A stretch of DNA of 64,000 bases. It comes from Apus apus (lineage: Eukaryota; Chordata; Aves; Apodiformes; Apodidae). This document shows positions 24,653-64,000 of this stretch, piece after piece. The stretch covers positions 17,228,001-17,292,000 of the forward strand of contig NC_067285.1 of assembly GCF_020740795.1 (NCBI RefSeq), written 5' to 3'. Numbering within the stretch: position 1 is the first letter of the stretch; each line of letters begins with the position of its first letter. Below the pieces are notes generated by a model. That model searched no databases, was not told where the DNA came from, and worked only from the letters and a program-made list of their open reading frames with translations. The position numbers and the translations under genes are program-made.

Positions 24653-25837
24653 GTCTGTCTTTTGTGGGGAGGGGTTGAAGGAAAAGGAACAGACATTTAA
24701 TGCTAACAGCATTTTAACTTTTTTATCGATTAAATTAAGCTTTCCAAGACCTTCAATAACTGCCTGAAGCTGTAGAAAGGTAGCTTGGGTCACAACTTTT
24801 ATCTCGTACTCCTAGGGACAACTTTTGTAGGCTCTCACAGAAACACATTAATAATGTAGCATTCTGTGTGTGAGCTCATCCATACTGAAGAGCATCCTTC
24901 CCTGAGTGAAAGTGCATGCTACTCTTGCTGCTGCTCTTGATTTGCATTAAGACTGTAACTGGAAAAAGTCAGAGAGAAGTATGATTTCTGCTAAGTCTGT
25001 TAAACCAACACACCTGTGTCACTGCCAACAGGGACTGAAAAATGGTAAGATGTAAAGGGAGACATCCCGCCCCCACTCCCCCATCTATTAAAACGAGCCA
25101 TGAACACAATACTAATGTGGTAAGTCAGGACACTGTGCAAATGGCTGCATGTCCCAGAAACCCTAATCCTATCAAGAATGCAGAAGATGTTAATTTGACC
25201 ATCTTTCACAGCTCATAAATCTATTTGTAGCAAAACCAGGCTGCCAGATGTCGTCCAGTAGCACTTCTTTAAGGCTGGCAGTCTCAGCATAGATGCCTGA
25301 TCATGCCTCAGTAAAGACCCATAAAGAGCATTGTTTGTGTGGCCTGAGAGTAGCTTCTCACATTTTGCTACAAAAGAGAAAAACAGTGGGAAATGTGAAT
25401 GACTGATTGGCATAACTGGTGGTCTCGCTTGTGCTACTTTCCACAAATGGAGCTATAGACTTCACATGCACTTTACATTGTGAGTATGCAGATTAATCTA
25501 TCTCATTCTTAACAATTAGCAGTATAGGCTCCTCAATTTATTGAATCCAAATCTATAAATAAAGGCTGGACATAGTTCCTTTTCTCTCAGGAAATGCTCC
25601 TTATTTACTTAAACTACTTAAAATGGCAAGCAGTTGTTTTGATGATGAGATCTTACTTTTATGATTTAAGAATAGAAATATCCTATTTCAAAGGAAACAA
25701 AGTTCTCTAAATCAAAGACTTATTGAAATAGATACCAATTTTATCCTTCTTAAATATAAGATGTAAAATTACCAGTTGCAATTCAGGTTCTTTAGTATCA
25801 ACCAGAAGTAATCTAGTTTTCACAACTGTGGTGAAAG

Positions 25838-26015
25838 ACTGGCCTGGGTTGGCCAGAAGGGTTGTTTGTAGATGTTCTATCCCTGGAAACATTCGAGTTC
25901 AGGTTGAATGGGGCTCTGAGCAACCTGATCTAGTTGTAGATGCTTATTGCAAGGGGGTTGGACTAGATGATCTCTAAAGTTCCCTTCCAACCCAGACCAC
26001 TCTATGATAATTTGA
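25838..26015 (+). mobile_element. CR1 LINE 3'-end fragment
   Basis: About 180 bases match the 3' terminal part of avian CR1. There is a degraded ORF2 end (CTGGCCTGGGTTGGCCAG, then ATCCCTGGAAACATTC), then GGGGCTCTGAGCAACCTGAT, GGGGGTTGGACTAGATGAT, CCCTTCCAACCCAGACCA and a final TCTATGATAATTTGAT. It is sense-oriented on the + strand and non-coding. Its 5' end is fuzzy because of divergence. Confidence 0.92.
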
Positions 26016-29000
26016 TTTTACAAGTTGTATATTAAAGCACCACGGCAGGTATATTTGTCTGAGTTACCTGGGGGCAAGCTGGATAAACCTCACTTTTACA
26101 TAAACTGATTATGAATATTACAGAACTCCAAGTCAAATTGCCTTATTACAGAGTTGTGCTGAAAAAAAAAGACAGGCAAATGAACAGAGAATGCAGTAGA
26201 GAAACAGGGAATTCCAGCAATAAAAATGACACTGGGCTGTCTGCCATCTATAGGTACAGAGATGCTCATGGAAACTGCTGTTCATTTAGGCTGTGTGCAT
26301 TCCTGTCACATGCCATCCACAACACTCAAAATGTCTTAGATGATGAAGCTGCAGCCACATAGAACAGACTGCTAGTGCTTCTGCAGACCAGGTACAGAAT
26401 CAACAGCAGGGCAGGCACTGAACCAGGAACCTGAGGTCCTTAACACCAGCAAGTTCCTGTGGTCTTTAACAAGGGAGAATGTGCAAAAGGCCACGGGTGA
26501 GAGCCTGAGTCTTTCAGGTTAATTTAGTGACAATTCTGACAAGGGGCATCTCTGGAGCCACCAGTGGCAGTGATGATGGGGAACACAATAGAGACCTTTC
26601 AGTATTGCTCAGGGAAGACTGCCAGATCATCCAGACCCTTCCTGAGCTACCCACAAGCCCTTCCTAATATGAATAAGCAGACAAAGTATGTGTACAGCCT
26701 TCTCTACAGTATTACACACCAAACCCCATTCTGATCTCAGTATAAGGGAGAAGTGAAGCAAGGCTTTGTTTTCAGTAGCCACAGTTAAATAAATAAAAGA
26801 ATTCCACTGAGTCAAAAGAGACAGAATGAATCAGGTTTTAAAACGAAAGGAAATAATGAATTTGCTTGGGAAATCGAGTTTGAGAAGCCAGCCATTCCAG
26901 TTAATAACCTTACAATGCCTGTATTGTTAAATTAGGATATGCATAAATACAGTTCTGGTTACTTTTTCTGAGAATAAGAGAATTCTGAGGCAAACACATG
27001 CAATTTAGTCGTGTTTACAGGTACATGAAAATTCATTATGCTAAACCTAGTATGTCAGAGTCCAAACCCACTATTTTAATAATATTTCAAGTACGTTAAA
27101 GACGCTGAACCACAAACTCCCCAAAATTTGTTCTGTTAAATCAGTCCAGTGAAAAAAACATATTAAGCACTATTTTAAAAAGTTGTTTTTTTAAAGGAAA
27201 ACGTTATTTATTGATATTGCAATAAAACATCTGTAATACATATCAATGCACCCTATTACACAATATTTAAGATATTAATTGTACAACTTTGCATCATTAT
27301 CCTTTCTTTAAAAAAAACACCCAAGAAAACCCACAAGCAAAACTTGATACATGAAATTCTTAACCGACACATTTAGTTAAACTCCTTTACTGAAAAGCTG
27401 GCATTTTCTGGGAATGGGAAGGGAAGTCTGAGAAGAGAGAAAGAAGGCATATCTAAACACATAACTGTTTTTTTATGGACAAATTTGTATGAGTCCTTGG
27501 CTATTAAAAGTTGCCACATGTACAAGGTTCTTGTATCTGACAAATTATTGTAATGAATTCTGAATTCAGTATTTCTGCTGGACTATTTCCCTATAGCAGA
27601 CACATAGTATTTATATATATAAACCAGTCCAAAACTGGTTTTAAAGCTTGTCCCTAAACAAATCTTTCCATTTACACTGAATGTGAAATATTCCTTTTAA
27701 TTGGTCCTGGTCTGAAATGACTATTTCTTTATTGTGTTTTCCAAACACCTGTTCTTTTTATTAGGTGTTTCCTAAATTATAATTAATTAAGCACACTTTT
27801 AATAGCAGGTAGTATTTCAGAAGTACCTTGCAATATTCTGTAAGGTTTCCATATTTTTTTGTTCAATCCTATCCATAATGGGCTACTCACATTAGAACTC
27901 CTGGGAATAGTCTGTTCTGAGCTACTACTGAGGACTGCTTGAAACATGCTAGTACCAGCTTGTCATTCTGCCACCCCAGCTCATTCTGAGTCTGATTATA
28001 TAAATGCTCAGAGGCTTTTAAAGATATTTAAAACGCTTACTTGGCATATATAAGTAGGACACCAGATAGAAGCTTAAATTAAAGTTTTTTATTTCAGAAA
28101 TTCAGCATTCTGACTTACTCTTCACCACAGTTAGGAGCAGCACTTTTCTCTATTTTTGTCTCCTTATTAAGACACTTGTGCCTTTCATTCCAGTTCTGTG
28201 CAGGGTATTTCAGATACCTGGTACACCACTGACCACATGTTCTCTGCTAACGTATCAGCTGCCACTCTGAGATGCTCAGTCAATTCCACCTTCCCTCCCC
28301 ATCTTTTTTAACTCAATTTTTTTTCTTCAAGGATCTGTCTGTTCTGCACCTTTAGAAATCCATTTTAGTAGGAATGCACTAACCTGTTCTCCATTCATTG
28401 AGCTCCAGTCACAACAGAACTTTTTCTTCTCTAAAAATCTGTTTTTGCAGCTTCTAGTGCATTTTCACATTTCAAATTTTTCAAAATAATATTTTGAAGT
28501 CAGATTTCTTTCTTTGTATGTTTACTGGTTTAAGAATCTTTGCATTAAATAACACCTTCTATGCTACACACTTCAGGGGGATCATTTTATGTTTTCATAT
28601 CACTGGGACTACGTGAAACTGCCCCATCTTCAGGTTCTAGTAACCTACTGCTAAAGTTCTACCCCTGAACACTGAATTAGACTTTGTTTTATGAAAACAG
28701 GTGCTCTAGCTAACATTTATTATGCAAAATGAACCCAAATCTAATTTATTCTATTGCATGCTTGCAATGCTTCAGTAAAATACTTCCAAATAGGGAACCA
28801 CGATCTATCAGGTACTGGACATCACATACACATTAAAGAATACACTTTTGGACTAACTGGTAGTTCATTCTATCACTAATTAAAACAAAACTTAATGCAA
28901 CTGCTGTCAGCTTCCACTTTGACTACTTTTAACAATTAAAAACTATTAGATATATCCTCTTCATGTAGGTCATAAATATTATATACATTAATTGATTTAC

Positions 29001-32000
29001 TGTTGCTCATTTTTGCAAAAAAAATAAACTTTTTCCTTTATTCATGTAATACCAGTTCTACGTACATGTCAATTCTATTTATTTGCTTAACTTATTTACT
29101 TGCTTAATTTATTTACCCACTTCTTTACCAGACTAGTAAGAAGTTCTACATGTATTTCTGTCTATTTATCTATGGCGCCCATTGCTGCACAAAATGGAAT
29201 AATTTCTTGTTGTGAAATAAGCTTCCAAATATATTGCTGGAAAATGTTACCTTTTTGAAGAGCAGCTAGACAACATAAAACCATACATCACTAGCCCAGA
29301 AAAAAATGGACTACTCCCAAGTCCATCTCTCAGGTTATTTCTATTATCTTTACTATTCCATCTTAATACTTTACCACACATACCTATATCTGTAAACAGG
29401 ATCATCAGCTGACATGAATCTGCTTTCCCGACTATAAATAAAGTTTCAATCATATGTTCTTAGGCATTAGTGCATTTTCTTTTGCTTCTTAAACAATTTA
29501 CATCTATTTTAAATATTAAGGTTTGCAAATACTACTATGATCTTTTGAAAAAACTTGGCAAGTGTTCCCCTAGCTGAGTCACTGCACATGCACTGTGCAA
29601 TGGTATCATGTACACTGAAACTGTACCATGTGAGAAACCACCTCAATCCCCATCACTGCCACCCATTAAGATCCTAGCTAATACATACTTCAGTTGTGGT
29701 TGAAGAAAATTAGCAGTTTCATCAAGACTGGAGAGATGGATCTGACCTTCAGTTTTCTTTGAATTTTTTGGCTCCATTAAAATCCCCACCCTCACCTCAT
29801 ACACGTCCTACTGCTACATAGAATCCAGTTAATGATTTAATGTGATGTACTTTAATTTAGCAGTATGCTGATTTACTGAGGTTTTTCAGCTTATTGCTGA
29901 TAATCAAGACTTCAAAACCACCATTTCTAAGAACTATTGTATGAGACATTTGCCTCCAGTTTTTAAATCCTATTTCTTTTTCTTTCACAAATTATTTCCC
30001 AGGTTTAATGTTGATGCTTTGAATTTGCTACATATTTGTCTTCCTAAACGTGTGCTTTTCTCAAGGAGCTATTTTGAAATCCCTGTAATGTCTACACATC
30101 AATGCTTGTTTGCAGTTTTAACTCAAAATGCACATAAAATGATCCCAAACTTAAGCTGGGAAGTTGATGTACCCTGATTATCTTGCCCATTTCTAATAAT
30201 TGTATTAGTTATTCCAAGAGTGACTTTTCTGTGCTTGGGAAGCTTGCTCATCTTTCTTTATAGATTGTTATTAGTTGTTTGATTATCTCTCCCCTCCTGT
30301 CTTCTCTCATTTACCAACATTGTCCCTTCTTAGGGCAGAACACGCTAACTTCAAACCAGCCATCTACATGCTTTTTCTTATCTTGGACTCTGTTCTAGCT
30401 GCCTGCAGCTTGTTCTGATCTAGTGAGCCACAAGCAGAGGGAAGAAACCTCTTGACACTCTCATAAGTACCATTGCTTATGCTTGCTGGAGAGGGGCAAA
30501 AAGAGCCACCCCTCCCCTCCACACCCTTGACTACAGCACTTCCCTCGCTGACAGTCTCCACCTACTGCAACCGCTCAAGAACTACAGAGGGGCAGACCTC
30601 AGGCAGTCTGATTTTCCAGCCCAAAGATGAGAAAGAAGTCTTGCTGTATTGTTGCATTAGATGAACACAAATTGAGCCTTTACACTTTTTTTACCGGGAT
30701 GCAGAAGGCAACCAGCCTGTGGGATTCTGGTGCTGCTCCAGCAAAAGAGAAACATGTTTCATTACATTAAATCCAGATGGGCAGAAGGGGAAGTGGCTCC
30801 TGGGCTGCAGCCCTCTCACTGACAATGGTGACCTGCTGGAAAAGTCACTTTTGTACTTTTTATCACCTGAGAGTGAGTGAGCATGTGTACTCACGTATAC
30901 TCACACAGCACGGTGTCTGATGAACAAGTTCAGGGTAGAAAAGATAGAGGCAACTTCTTTTATACAAGTGGTATTTCTATTCAAAATTAGTGCCAACATA
31001 CCTCTTGAACACGCACTGTATGGGTAATCTTCAGTTTTTCCATTATATGTGAGAGAGCAGTCTGGCTAAATTGAAGAAGAAGCCCTAACATTTTCAATTT
31101 TCTTAGTCACGTAAGTTGTTTTTATACTTCATCTTTAAAGAACTAATGCAGAATGAAAAGTTAAATTTTTTACAACCTAGATAGCTGGAACTTTCAGAAG
31201 CAACTTTATTAGAAGTTGCGCTGGCAAAATATTTAAAAGATTTAAATCACCCTCGATCTTACTAAACATTTGCTTTCCTGCCCTCTAGTGCTTGTATCTA
31301 TTTAAATCATCTAAGCAAGTTTGGAAACTTCCTATCATGTAAGTGGTCCCACTGAAATAAAGTAACTTAGTTAAACTACAAGGGATCTAATCAGTACATT
31401 TGTTGTTGCTCGTGTATGTATCATACCATTATCCATGCAGTTATCTGAAAGGTAAGACTTTTCAGGTTACTTTTCATTTTACAAAACCAAGGTAAGGCAG
31501 TTGTCTTTTTAAGTTTTGGACCATATGATGGAGATTTAAATGCATACATGGAAGCTTCTAGATTTATTAAAACATTTTCACTGGTAGCTAAAGCTGTTAG
31601 TTACCTACATACCAAATTACAAGTTTCCACAGTATTTACAGTTTTTCATCCACATTAAAAGGTTTTATATTTAATGCAATTAATTACCCCTCTAATGATG
31701 CAGAGCTTGTTAATATTGTTGTGCATGCTTACATTTTAATCAATGGGTTGACATACTAAATCTGTAATTACTCCCATGCTACCAGAAAACCAGTGAATTA
31801 AATTTATTTAGTGTTAAATGGATATGGAACGTTATACAGTACAAGTAAAGACACTTAAAGATGAGTAAAGCAGAACTAATTGCACAAGAGATTAAAGGTT
31901 CACCTCAACAGTCAGTATTAACAAATCATTACAGCTTTCATCTTCGAAGTGCAAGGTATGTCATGCAAAAAAAAGCTCAAAAAAATCCCCAGACAAAACC

Positions 32001-33946
32001 AACATTGTGGTACTACTTTAAACGCTATCATACCACAGTATTTTACAAGACATTAAGTGATCATTCAGAGAGAATGAAGTATTTTAGCAATAACAAGAAG
32101 GTTTTAAACATACTTAGAGTTTGCATGAACACCAATTCCAGCATTACTATACCTAAGGAACAGGCAACATGCTGGCAGAAAGTACCTAAAAATCAAAGCT
32201 TTTTATTCATAGCCAATATTACTTTCTGCAAGAGTTACGAAATCTTATTATTCAGATTCCCCACATAACTGGGTAAGGTTCAATACATTTTTACATCGAG
32301 CATCATCACATATCCACCACATCAGCAAGGCAATTTAATTATCTTGACCAGTTACTACATTTAAAACCATGGGTATGATCACATGCCCTGCAAACAAATC
32401 ATCTTCTGGGACAGTGTCCTGTATGTAGAAATATAAAACAACTAAAATATACTCCTAACCACTTTAAACCCAAATGAACTATAATTTGTATTTACATATT
32501 TTTGAAATATGTAGGTAAAAACTGCAGATGGAAGAGAAGCAGAACAGACACGAGAGCTACCACAGGGCTGACTGAACCAATGGGTGAATTCAGGAAATAA
32601 AAATGAGACTTGAACAGGGGGCTGTACCTTTTGTACACTTCCTCCCCACTGGCGGTCTTACCAGGGATAATGAAGGCAGCTGCTGCTGCTGGGGAAGAGC
32701 TGCTCACCCTGCTGTGTAAGCACAGCTCGAGCCCTGCACCCTGACCAGCTGCACTCAGCTAACAGCACTGCAGACAAAACACGCTGCTATGCACCTGCTT
32801 CAACTACAGCTTGAACGTTAGCATGGAAAAACACCAGAGATGACAGGATGGTTTTAACATTTTCACCTCGCAATACTCATACCCTGAGGACACCAAAAGG
32901 TAGATTAATTTACCAAATAAGCATAAAAAAAGGCCAAGTTGTTTACCCTCATATTAGGAATAAACTACTTAACTTCCTGGCTTAAATGTAAGCAAGAAGA
33001 ACTCAAGAAAGACCTCCTTGAGGTTAATTTTCCAACTACATTCAAAGAAAATAATTTACTAAAACTGTAACTTGCAAGGTCTGCTAGCCTTGAAGTAAGG
33101 ATACAGGTTAACTATACCTATAGTTAAATAAAAAACTCCAGAAGACATTTTACAGAAATAAAACCTGCAACTCTAGAAAGTAGCTGGAAAAAAACTTCAG
33201 TATTCAGCTGTATTCTATTTTCAGTATTCTATTTTTATAGCCCATAATTCTCAGGAATGTGTATTTCATAAATTAAAAAACACAGAACAAAAATTTGCCT
33301 ATTCAATCTGAAGTTAGGTATTTCTACACCTCTTCAGACAAAATTTGCTTTCACCCTCATAATTAAACGATAGACCCTGAAAAAAAATTGGCTTTTCAAA
33401 TCTACTGTGCATGAGAAAACACAGATGAACAAACCAACATCTGGAAAAAACATTTTGTACAAGGCTGCAGCTGTAAAACACTTATATTACAAAGCAATGT
33501 AAATAAATACCAGGCTAGTACAAAAGCTCTTATTTACAGTTTTACAAATGAAAACATTTTCAGTGTAAATGCAGTGTTTTAAAGAACACAATATTAGTAA
33601 AATGAGTTCCTGTATAGAGCATTAAAATTTCTGCTAAATTTCAATGTAGTTTTGTATAAAAACATTGTTTCAAGTTAATTTCTGTTTATAATTTAGTACA
33701 GCCAAACCCCAGTTTATGCCTGGAATGGTATCTGTTAAAGTGCTGAAAAAGAGGACATTTCTGAAATTTTAGAAAAACATACTGTACATATTAAAGCTTT
33801 ATCAAGTTAAAATTGGTATATTTTGTTCACATTTGCTACCACACCACCGGTGGATGAAAGATTTTCAACAACTCATTAATTAACAGGATGGCAGTCATTG
33901 GTATCTTCGCATCTCAAGTCTGATGGTTTCCCACAAGTAATTTGTC
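26016..33946 (-). other. TNKS2 3' UTR plus downstream intergenic sequence
   Basis: No coding exon was found after the TNKS2 stop codon. The sequence just below 33,947 must be 3' UTR, but its end cannot be fixed from sequence. Everything towards 26,016 is AT-rich and without recognisable genes or transposons. The 135-residue + strand frame at 31,861-32,268 has no domain and lies antisense to the likely 3' UTR. Confidence 0.55.
32202..32207 (-). other. Candidate TNKS2 polyadenylation signal (AATAAA on - strand)
   Basis: This is the first canonical AATAAA I found on the - strand after the stop codon. It would give a 3' UTR of about 1.75 kb, close to the roughly 2 kb expected for tankyrase 2. 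Others occur further downstream (for example 31803-31808), so alternative ends are likely. Confidence 0.35.
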
Positions 33947-61646
<27,700 letters not shown>

Positions 61647-61774
61647 GCCGGCCCCGCCGCGCGCCCGCAGCCCCGACACGCGCCGCTGGGCGGGGCGCTG
61701 GGCCCGGCGCCTCGCGGCGGAGGGATCCGGCAGCGGCGGCAGCGACCCCGCCCCCTGCGGGCGGGGCGGGAACG

Positions 61775-61784
61775 GCGCATGCGC
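61775..61784. promoter_or_regulatory. NRF1-type palindrome GCGCATGCGC upstream of TNKS2
   Basis: A perfect palindromic match to the core of the NRF1 consensus, about 130 bases upstream of the start codon and flanked by GC boxes at about 61747-61770. NRF1 sites at this spacing are common in CpG-island promoters. Binding is inferred, not shown. Confidence 0.55.
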
Positions 61785-61857
61785 GGGAGGGGCCGCTGGG
61801 CCTGCGCGGAGCGGCGGGCGCGGCGCTGGGCCTGGGTTGGGCTGGGGAGGCGCTGCC

Positions 61858-61975
61858 CGCCCCGCCCCGCCCCGCGCCGCCCGCCCCGCGCCGCCCGCCC
61901 CGCGCCGCCCGCCCCGCCCCGCCCCGCCCGCCCCGCCCCGCGCTGCCCGCCCCGCCCCGCACTGCCCGGCCCCGC
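61858..61975. repeat. GC-box-rich tandem repeat in the TNKS2 promoter
   Basis: About 120 bases made almost only of CCCCG, CGCCG and CCCG blocks. The unit CCCCGCGCCGCCCG (14 bp) is repeated three times exactly at 61870-61911, followed by shorter CCCCG units. On the - strand it gives serial GGGGCGGGG boxes, with many G runs able to form quadruplexes. Confidence 0.85.
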
Positions 61976-62060
61976 CCCTCGGCGGCCGGGGTTTCGCTTG
62001 CGGCCCGGGAGGCCCCGCGCCAGCGGTGGGCCGCCCAAGGGGTGCTTGAACCTCTCGGTC

Positions 62061-64000
62061 TACCGGCCGCTTCACGAACACCCTGTTGTCTTAGAAGCGC
62101 TGCCTCGTCCTCCCCCGAGGCCCTCGTTGCTGTGGAAGCGATCTGAAGCTGTTACTGCAAAAACGGGTTTTCAGTGCATTTCTTTCAAAATTAGGAAGCG
62201 AGATAAAAGATACCGGGTGGTCTTGCCTTCAGCCGGCGGGCTGCTCCTTGTTAGGGAAAGATGGGTAGCACAAATACTCAAATAGAGACCCTCAGTTCAT
62301 CCCAGAAGAACTGAAGTGTTTTTTGGTGCTTACAGTAATTGAACGTACATTAGGAGGTACTGAGGGATTTTTTTTTCCGTATGTGTAAGGTTGCATTTTA
62401 GTGCTAATAACTGAAAAATGTAATCAAAATCCTTATGCAGTTGTTTACGTAGCAAAATACATTGCTCATAGGAAGTGCAAATAACTATGAAATGGAATCT
62501 AGACAACATAAATTACACAGTTTTTCTTAATCTGAGAAAGAAAATACTAGAAAAAAATGTTGTTTGGTGTTGCTAATTTTAAGGGTCTGGGAAGAAATGG
62601 AGAGCATCTTTCTCCCTCTTGTAATCTTAACAAGCTTGATGGGCAAGCTTGAGCTTTGATGGGACTAACTAGAGAGAGGAGTCATTCAGCCATTTTGAAA
62701 TGTATTTTTCCACTGATGCCATAAAACACTTTGGAAAAGGTAGCTGAATAGGGTCAGTAGCTTCCTGTTCCAAAGAAACGAAAGGTCAGTGCCTCCAAAC
62801 TCAATTGAACTTGCAGAGAATTGTTATAATAGTGAATTAAATGGCCTAAAAACCAGGAAGAGTTGCAGCTGGTAATTTCCACAGTTGTCTGAAACAAGGC
62901 AGTTACATCCAAGTTGCCTGTGCCTTGTCCATGCTAATGCCTAAACTATGCCCAGGATTTTTTTTGGGGGAAATTACCTAGGCCAAAACCATACTACAAT
63001 AACAGTTGGAGGTCCAGTGCCCATATCAATGTCCTGGCACTGTTTAGTTTACTGATCTACACACAACCATAGAAGAAGTGACAGAAAAATGCAGCCAGCA
63101 TAGGGTTGGAAACCATGTGCTTTGACAAGCACACAATCACATGCATTTTTTGTAATCTTACTGTTTTTTCTCTCCTTAAACACTTAAATTATAAACTGTG
63201 TTCAGCAGGCAGGGAAGAGTCAGACCATGAGCAGAGTCCCTCTGTCAGCTTTGTCACACATAATTCATCCACCGCTTTGCATGTGGCCATAATGTTCTGG
63301 CATAACTGGCATCAAATGTGGCTCATATGCCTGCAGCTACCTCTGACCTTCCCAGCATCTCCAAAGTATATGTGATGAAAACTGCCTTTGCTATGTGCAG
63401 GCCCCACAGACTGAAAACAAGAACTGCAGTGCTGCTGTTTGTACCTTTTATTAGCCCCATTAGCATAGCTGGAAAAAAACCCTTCTTCAGGCCTACAGCA
63501 GAAGTAGCAAATGTATTAGCTGAAGCTGACTGCTTCTGTCTCAAAACTGAAGACGGATTGAAGGGATTGTTTAGCCAAAAGTCTGTGGAAGTGTAAATAT
63601 CTGTTCATATAAACACATCCTGCTTCCCAGGTCTTACAGAACTTCTTACAGAAGTTTAAAACTAGAACAATTTTTTCACTAGTTCTGTATAAACTGTATT
63701 TTTTTTCCTTGGCAATAGCTATTTTCAAATGCTGATTGAAAACAACTAAAGTGAGTTAGAAATCAGGCACAGTTATAAAATATATTGCTATTAAGGATCT
63801 AAAGAGCTCACTGCAAAATCAAAGCAGTACAGGTTGTACAACGGTGAATGTTTATACAACCAGATCTGTTAGGGTACTTACTTTCTCCGTTCCCCTCCTC
63901 ATTCCGTTTACCAAGTAAATCCAATAGCTATTCATTTTAAGCAGGAGCTAGTTAGTTCCTTTTCTCTGGCAGTCACTCATCTGTGGTTAGTGGCATATCA
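62061..64000. other. Upstream flank of TNKS2
   Basis: Composition returns to AT-rich after about 62,060. I found no exon, RNA gene, CR1 tail or other repeat. Open frames of up to 92 residues at 63,100-63,730 have no recognisable domain. In human the next gene on this side is PPP1R3C, as I recall, which is not seen within this 2 kb. Confidence 0.6.

Larger units (their letters stand above)
17520..25837. other. Intergenic region between FGFBP3 and the second CR1 fragment
   Basis: No exon, RNA gene or transposon end could be supported. The region is AT-rich with local C/T-rich and A-rich simple sequence. Open frames reach at most about 100 residues and look random. Confidence 0.6.

Noticed and set aside
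24345..24793. Overlapping Phe/Cys-rich open frames on the - strand
   Set aside because: They are translations of the A/C-rich low-complexity tract at 24,565-24,652 and have no other support.
31861..32268. 135-residue open frame on the + strand
   Set aside because: It lies in AT-rich DNA antisense to the probable TNKS2 3' UTR, with no domain, no signal for translation and no recognisable relative.

Overview
This is a vertebrate, almost certainly avian, genomic window. The lineage call rests on CR1 retrotransposons with the degenerate ATTCTATG-type 3' end that is typical of birds, on compact introns, and on gene content found in birds but not mammals. Three protein-coding genes can be supported.

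Layout. (1) Positions 1-803, + strand: the 3' part of the coding exon of a D1-class dopamine receptor, running from TM5 to the stop codon. It is best explained as the non-mammalian paralogue D1C (D1D in older chicken work). (2) 804-16,200: non-coding, apart from a 5'-truncated, dead CR1 copy at about 5,914-6,955. (3) 16,200-17,500: a CpG island holding a small GC-rich gene on the + strand, FGFBP3 (fibroblast growth factor binding protein 3). It encodes 167 aa and has a poly(A) signal at 17,491. (4) 17,520-33,946: a 16 kb gap between the convergent FGFBP3 and TNKS2 genes. It contains the unsplit 3' UTR of TNKS2, a second CR1 tail at about 25,838-26,015, a 31-base T run, and no convincing gene. 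(5) 33,947-61,646, - strand: the complete coding region of TNKS2 (tankyrase 2). I resolved it into 27 coding exons, all with GT/AG ends. Their lengths sum to 3,486 nt (1,161 codons plus stop) in one continuous reading frame. (6) 61,130-62,060: the CpG-island promoter of TNKS2, with an NRF1-type palindrome, many GC boxes and a 14-bp GC-rich tandem repeat. (7) 62,061-64,000: upstream flank with no recognisable gene.

The convergent TNKS2/FGFBP3 arrangement matches human 10q23.32, where I recall the order TNKS2 - FGFBP3 - BTAF1. The dopamine receptor lies on the far side of FGFBP3, in or near the interval that has no dopamine receptor in mammals. The three genes do not form a functional pathway: a membrane receptor, a secreted FGF carrier and a poly-ADP-ribosyltransferase are simply linked by ancient synteny. 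I did not find a new biological system. The points most worth following up are the DRD1C-FGFBP3 linkage, the shortened FGFBP3, and the repeat-built TNKS2 promoter. Most long open frames in the two CpG islands are antisense artefacts of GC-rich sequence.
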